Below, piece after piece: positions 46,592 through 49,819 of a stretch of 49,819 nucleotides of DNA; positions within the stretch are counted from its first letter, which is position 1; each line of letters begins with the position of its first letter. The translations under genes were made by a program, and so were the position numbers. The notes below the pieces were generated by a model. The model saw nothing but the letters and a program-made list of their open reading frames with translations. It ran no database searches and was not told the origin of the DNA. Origin of the DNA: Pseudomonas sp. CBZ-4 (GTDB lineage: Bacteria > Pseudomonadota > Gammaproteobacteria > Pseudomonadales > Pseudomonadaceae); NCBI RefSeq assembly GCF_000346755.1, contig NZ_ANNV01000016.1, forward strand, positions 1-49,819, written 5' to 3'.

Positions 46592-47146
46592 TTAGCGCTG
46601 GCTCAGCCAGTAATCGTGCAGGGCACGCGCGGCCGGTTCGATCTGGCTGACGCGCTGCTGGTGCGCGGCTACATCGAGGTCGGCCGGCAACTCGAAATTG
46701 TCCTGCTCGGCGCACCAGGAGATTTTCTCCAGTTCGCCGGCCTGTACTGCCGGCAACGCAGGCCAGTTGCCAATGGCCGCGCCACGGATATAACCAAAGC
46801 ACCATTCCTCGGCGAGGGTCACGGTGTGGCCCTGGTGTTCAGTGTCGTCGAAACGTGCCTTGAAGCTTGTCGCGTCGGTCGCCAGTTGCCCGGCCAGGGT
46901 GTTGATGTGGCGCACGCACAGTTCGAGGAAGCGTTGCGCCTCGTCCATGCTTTCCCACTCGGGGTTCTGCCCGCCCCAGATCGCCGGGAACCACTCGGCC
47001 ACGTCCACCTGGGCCGGGCTCGACACCAGGGCGGTGAAGTAGCCGTCCAGTTCGGCGAGGTTCAGCACCGAATGGTCGTCGCCGTACTTTTGCAGGGTGT
47101 CTTCGACAAACTCGAATTCGGCCGGGGAGAGGGGTTGGGCGTGCAT
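46592..47146 (-). CDS. YecA/UPF0149-family protein
   Basis: This 184-residue protein (start ATG 47146, AAGGA seven bases upstream; an ATG at 47152 is too close) has the helical YecA-like fold. Visible motifs are LNLAELDGYFTALVSSP near residue 30, EWFPAIWGG at about 51, and EEWCFGYIRGA near 115. The SEC-C zinc tail found in many YecA proteins is absent. Function is unknown. It lies 91 bases upstream of aroA on the same strand and divergent from the crotonase gene. Confidence 0.8.
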   Translation of the reverse strand: MHAQPLSPAEFEFVEDTLQKYGDDHSVLNLAELDGYFTALVSSPAQVDVAEWFPAIWGGQNPEWESMDEAQRFLELCVRHINTLAGQLATDATSFKARFDDTEHQGHTVTLAEEWCFGYIRGAAIGNWPALPAVQAGELEKISWCAEQDNFELPADLDVAAHQQRVSQIEPAARALHDYWLSQR

Positions 47147-47318
47147 GGGCATATCCTTTAAACGTCGAGCGCCGCTGATGGGGCGGCTTAAAGCGCGAAG
47201 GATGGCGTGTGCGCCGGGTTTTATCCAGCCTTTTCCCAGTCCCGCTTTTGGCCGATGCGCCGTGGTGCACCCTTGTTATAGTTCGGGCCTTATCACTCGC
47301 CAGTCAGGGATCACTGCC

Positions 47319-48131
47319 ATGTCCGAATACCAAGCTTTTGTCGTCGAACTCACTGGCAATGTTGCCCATGTGCAGATCAATCGCCCGGAAAAGATCAACG
47401 CGATGAACGCGGTGTTCTGGACCGAGATCATCGAGATTTTCCAGTGGATCGAAGACACCGACGCCGTGCGCGCGGTGGTGCTGAGTGGCGCCGGCAAGCA
47501 TTTTTCCTCGGGCATCGACCTGATGATGCTGGCCTCGGTGGCCAATGAATTCGGCAAGGACGTGGGCCGCAATGCGCGCCTGCTGCGGCGCAAGATCCTT
47601 GAGCTGCAAGCGTCGTTCAATGCCGTGGACAACTGCCGCAAGCCGGTGCTGGCGGCGATCCAGGGCTACTGCATCGGCGGCGCCATCGACCTGATCAGCG
47701 CCTGCGACATGCGCTACGCCGCCGAGGGCGCGCAGTTCTCGATCAAGGAGATCGACATCGGCATGGCCGCCGACGTCGGCACCCTGCAACGCCTGCCGCG
47801 CATCATCGGCGACGGCATGCTGCGGGAACTGGCCTACACCGGTCGCCAATTCGGCGCCGAGGAAGCGCGCAGCATCGGCCTGGTCAACCGCGTCTACCCG
47901 GATCAAGAGCGTCTGCTGGCCGGCGTGTTGGAGATCGCCCACGAAATCGCCGCCAAGTCGCCGATTGCCGTGACCGGCACCAAAGCCATGATCAGCTACA
48001 TGCGTGACCATACGGTCAATGATGGTCTGGAATACGTTGCCACCTGGAACGCGGCTATGTTGCAATCCAACGACCTGCGCGTGGCCATCGCGGCCCATAT
48101 GAGCAAGCAGAAACCCGAATTCGTGGATTGA
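47319..48131 (+). CDS. Crotonase of the delta3,5-delta2,4-dienoyl-CoA isomerase type
   Basis: This 270-residue enoyl-CoA hydratase/isomerase superfamily enzyme has the signature [19 protein letters not shown], specific for ECH1-type dienoyl-CoA isomerases. The three acidic residues known in rat ECH1 (Asp176, Glu196, Asp204) are all present at the same spacing: Asp124, Glu144 and Asp152. The C-terminal [19 protein letters not shown] also matches. The reaction shifts double bonds of odd-position unsaturated fatty acids for beta-oxidation. ATG 47319 follows AGGGA. It lies five bases before nudC, so the two are probably cotranscribed. Confidence 0.92.
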   Translation: MSEYQAFVVELTGNVAHVQINRPEKINAMNAVFWTEIIEIFQWIEDTDAVRAVVLSGAGKHFSSGIDLMMLASVANEFGKDVGRNARLLRRKILELQASFNAVDNCRKPVLAAIQGYCIGGAIDLISACDMRYAAEGAQFSIKEIDIGMAADVGTLQRLPRIIGDGMLRELAYTGRQFGAEEARSIGLVNRVYPDQERLLAGVLEIAHEIAAKSPIAVTGTKAMISYMRDHTVNDGLEYVATWNAAMLQSNDLRVAIAAHMSKQKPEFVD

Positions 48132-48136
48132 CTGAC

Positions 48137-48970
48137 ATGACCCCAGGCTGGATTACCACCACACTGCTGGACAACGACACCCCCGGCGGTTGGGCCGTCG
48201 CCCGCAGCCGCGAGGGCTTTTTGCATGACAGCAATGGCCCGCTGTTCCCCCGCGAATGGCTCAAGCGCCAGGACCTCTCGGTGTTTGCCGAACACGGCAT
48301 CGGCCACCTCGACGGCGAGCCGGTGTACCTGCTGGAGCTGAACGCACCGACCGAAGTGCCGGGTTGCAGCTGGCAGGGCCTGCGCGCCTTCATGCTGCAA
48401 GGCGATCACACCTTGTACAAAGTGTTGGGCTACGCCGCGCAAATCGGCACCTGGGCGCGGGAGCACCGGTTTTGCGGCAGTTGTGGCCAGGCCATGGTCC
48501 AGGTGCCACGCGAACGCGCGATGTTTTGCCAGGCCTGCGACCTGCGCAGCTACCCACGGATCTCGCCGAGCATGATTGTGCTGGTGACCCGGGGCGACGA
48601 GATCCTGCTGGCGCGTTCGCCGCGTTTTGTCACGGGGGTGTACAGCACGCTGGCGGGGTTTGCCGAGCCGGGTGAGTCGGCCGAAGACTGCTTGATCCGC
48701 GAAGTGCGCGAGGAAGTGCAGGTGGAGGTCAAGAACATCCAGTACATGGGCAGCCAATGCTGGCCGTTTCCCCATTCGATGATGCTGGGCTTTCATGCCG
48801 AATACGCCGGTGGCGACATCGTGCCCCAGGCCGACGAGATCGAAGACGCGCAGTGGTTCAACATCCACAACCTGCCACCGTTGCCGGCGTCACGTTCGAT
48901 TGCGCGCTACCTGATCGACCTCTACCTGGCGCGGCGCTTAGGCCACGCTGAACCAGTGCTGCCAGGCTAG
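48137..48970 (+). CDS. nudC: NAD(H) pyrophosphatase / RNA decapping hydrolase NudC
   Basis: This 277-residue Nudix hydrolase splits NAD(H) to NMN(H) and AMP, and removes NAD caps from RNA. An N-terminal domain is followed by a zinc ribbon ([10 protein letters not shown] and [13 protein letters not shown]), the NADH-type motif [14 protein letters not shown] (SQPWPFP-like, with Cys in place of Pro), and the Nudix box [23 protein letters not shown] 48137 is preferred; an in-frame TTG at 48128 overlaps the previous stop. Its 3' end overlaps the convergent TauE gene by 33 bases. Confidence 0.95.
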   Translation: MTPGWITTTLLDNDTPGGWAVARSREGFLHDSNGPLFPREWLKRQDLSVFAEHGIGHLDGEPVYLLELNAPTEVPGCSWQGLRAFMLQGDHTLYKVLGYAAQIGTWAREHRFCGSCGQAMVQVPRERAMFCQACDLRSYPRISPSMIVLVTRGDEILLARSPRFVTGVYSTLAGFAEPGESAEDCLIREVREEVQVEVKNIQYMGSQCWPFPHSMMLGFHAEYAGGDIVPQADEIEDAQWFNIHNLPPLPASRSIARYLIDLYLARRLGHAEPVLPG

Positions 48971-49717
48971 GCGCACCGTCAGGCCCAGCACCACGGTGAT
49001 AAACACCGGGCGAATGAACTTGGCGCCGCCGCTGATCGCGCTGCGTGCGCCAAAGAACGCGCCGCCCATCACGCACACGCCCATGGTCAGGCCGACGATC
49101 CAGTCCACCGTGCCGTTGAAGATAAACACCGACAGCGCAGCCGCGTTGCTGACGAAGTTCATGCTGCGTGCGACGCCGCTGGCTTTCACCAGGTCGACCG
49201 GGTACATCAGCATCGTGCTGACGGTCCAGAACGCGCCCGTGCCGGGGCCGGCCACACCATCGTAGAAGCCCAGGCCGAAGCCCTGGGTGGATTGCCATTT
49301 CTTCTTGATCGGTGCGTCGGCATCCAGCGGCGCCTTGGGCGTGCCGCCGAACAGCAAATACAGGCCGCAACCAAAGACGATCACCGGCAGCATCTTGTTC
49401 AGGGTTTCGGCGGGCAGGTAGTGGGCAACCACCGCGCCGGTCAACGCGCCGATAAAGGTGCCGACGATGGCGTGCACCCACTGGCGCGGGTGAAACAGCT
49501 TGCGGCGATAGAAGGTGAAGCTGGCGGTGGCCGAGCCAAAGGTGGAGCTGAGCTTGTTGGTGCCCAGTACCAGGTGCGGCGGCATGCCGGCGGTGAGCAG
49601 GGCAGGCGTGGTGAGCAACCCGCCGCCGCCGGCGATGGCGTCGATAAAACCGGCGACAAAGGCCACGGCGGCGAGAATGGCGAGGGTGGTGAGGTCAACG
49701 CTGAGTTCGAAGGGCAT
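48938..49717 (-). CDS. TauE/SafE-family sulfite/sulfonate-type exporter
   Basis: This 259-residue, roughly eight-helix permease has the family signature [19 protein letters not shown] in helix 1 and, in the second half, [19 protein letters not shown]. Family members export sulfite, sulfoacetate or other organosulfur anions; no sulfur genes are adjacent. The stop TAA (48938-48940) lies inside the nudC coding region. The ribosome-binding site before ATG 49717 is weak. Confidence 0.93.
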   Translation of the reverse strand: MPFELSVDLTTLAILAAVAFVAGFIDAIAGGGGLLTTPALLTAGMPPHLVLGTNKLSSTFGSATASFTFYRRKLFHPRQWVHAIVGTFIGALTGAVVAHYLPAETLNKMLPVIVFGCGLYLLFGGTPKAPLDADAPIKKKWQSTQGFGLGFYDGVAGPGTGAFWTVSTMLMYPVDLVKASGVARSMNFVSNAAALSVFIFNGTVDWIVGLTMGVCVMGGAFFGARSAISGGAKFIRPVFITVVLGLTVRLAWQHWFSVA

Positions 49718-49790
49718 GGGCAGGGCTTATTGTTGGCAGGGCGCTATGCGGAAGGCCGCCATCTTACTGCCAGATCTACACAGATCCAAA

Positions 49791-49819
49791 TGTGGGAGCT
49801 GGCTTGCCTGCGATAGCGG
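49791..49819. repeat. REP sequence, left half of a REPIN cut by the window end
   Basis: TGTGGGAGCTGGCTTGCCTG followed by CGATAGCGG is identical to the left arm of the 22.9-kb REPIN. The partner arm would lie beyond the window. Confidence 0.85.

Overview
The window looks like a chromosomal segment of a Pseudomonas species, most likely of the P. fluorescens group. The reasons are the high-GC coding style, a MuxABC-OpmB-type efflux operon with two RND pumps, a GlgE / TreS-maltokinase / GlgB operon, a MHYT-GGDEF-EAL protein like MucR, and six loci of the REP/REPIN hairpin repeats typical of this group (cores GGCTTGCCTGCGAT and GGCTTGCCCGCGAT). No rRNA, tRNA, transposase, integrase or CRISPR array was seen. 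No gap between genes exceeds about 295 bases. Family names come from motif recognition and memory, not from a database search.

Layout. 1-3.75 kb: AraC-type regulator (-), glycosyltransferase (-), an unrecognised beta-rich small protein (+) and thiol peroxidase tpx (+). 3.9-12.85 kb: muxA-muxB-muxC-opmB, four genes joined by 4-base ATGA overlaps, followed by a REPIN. 13.1-16.0 kb: the MHYT-GGDEF-EAL protein and an SDR oxidoreductase. 16.1-19.1 kb: a MocR-type regulator and ccoG (both -), separated by REPINs. 19.4-32.5 kb: the most unusual part. An intact trehalose/alpha-glucan operon (glgE-treS/mak-glgB), preceded by a close match to an AlgU (sigma-22) promoter, is flanked by two large genes of different character. 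Each is split by a single-base frameshift in a homopolymer run. The left one encodes a repeat-bearing, proline-rich protein. The right one encodes a roughly 1,243-residue toxin/effector-like protein with a possible C-terminal Cys-His-Asp papain/transglutaminase-like domain. 32.7-37.0 kb: a GGDEF protein, a hybrid histidine kinase and a secreted CAP-domain protein.

37.1-41.7 kb is a minus-strand run: DHA-type MFS exporter, FadR/GntR regulator, lhgO (L-2-hydroxyglutarate oxidase) and an MHS-type transporter. Near-identical FadR-type operators sit before the regulator and before lhgO. 41.8-49.8 kb: LysR regulator, GNAT acetyltransferase, a TetR regulator divergent from an NAD(P)H oxidoreductase with a tandem palindromic operator between them, a small Cys-motif protein, aroA, a YecA-like protein, a dienoyl-CoA isomerase-type crotonase, nudC and a TauE/SafE permease.

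Most of the window is ordinary core or soft-core Pseudomonas content. The best candidates for something new are the two frameshifted genes flanking the glg operon, the orphan protein at 2596-3021, and the operator architectures at 39.7/40.5 kb and 44.16 kb.
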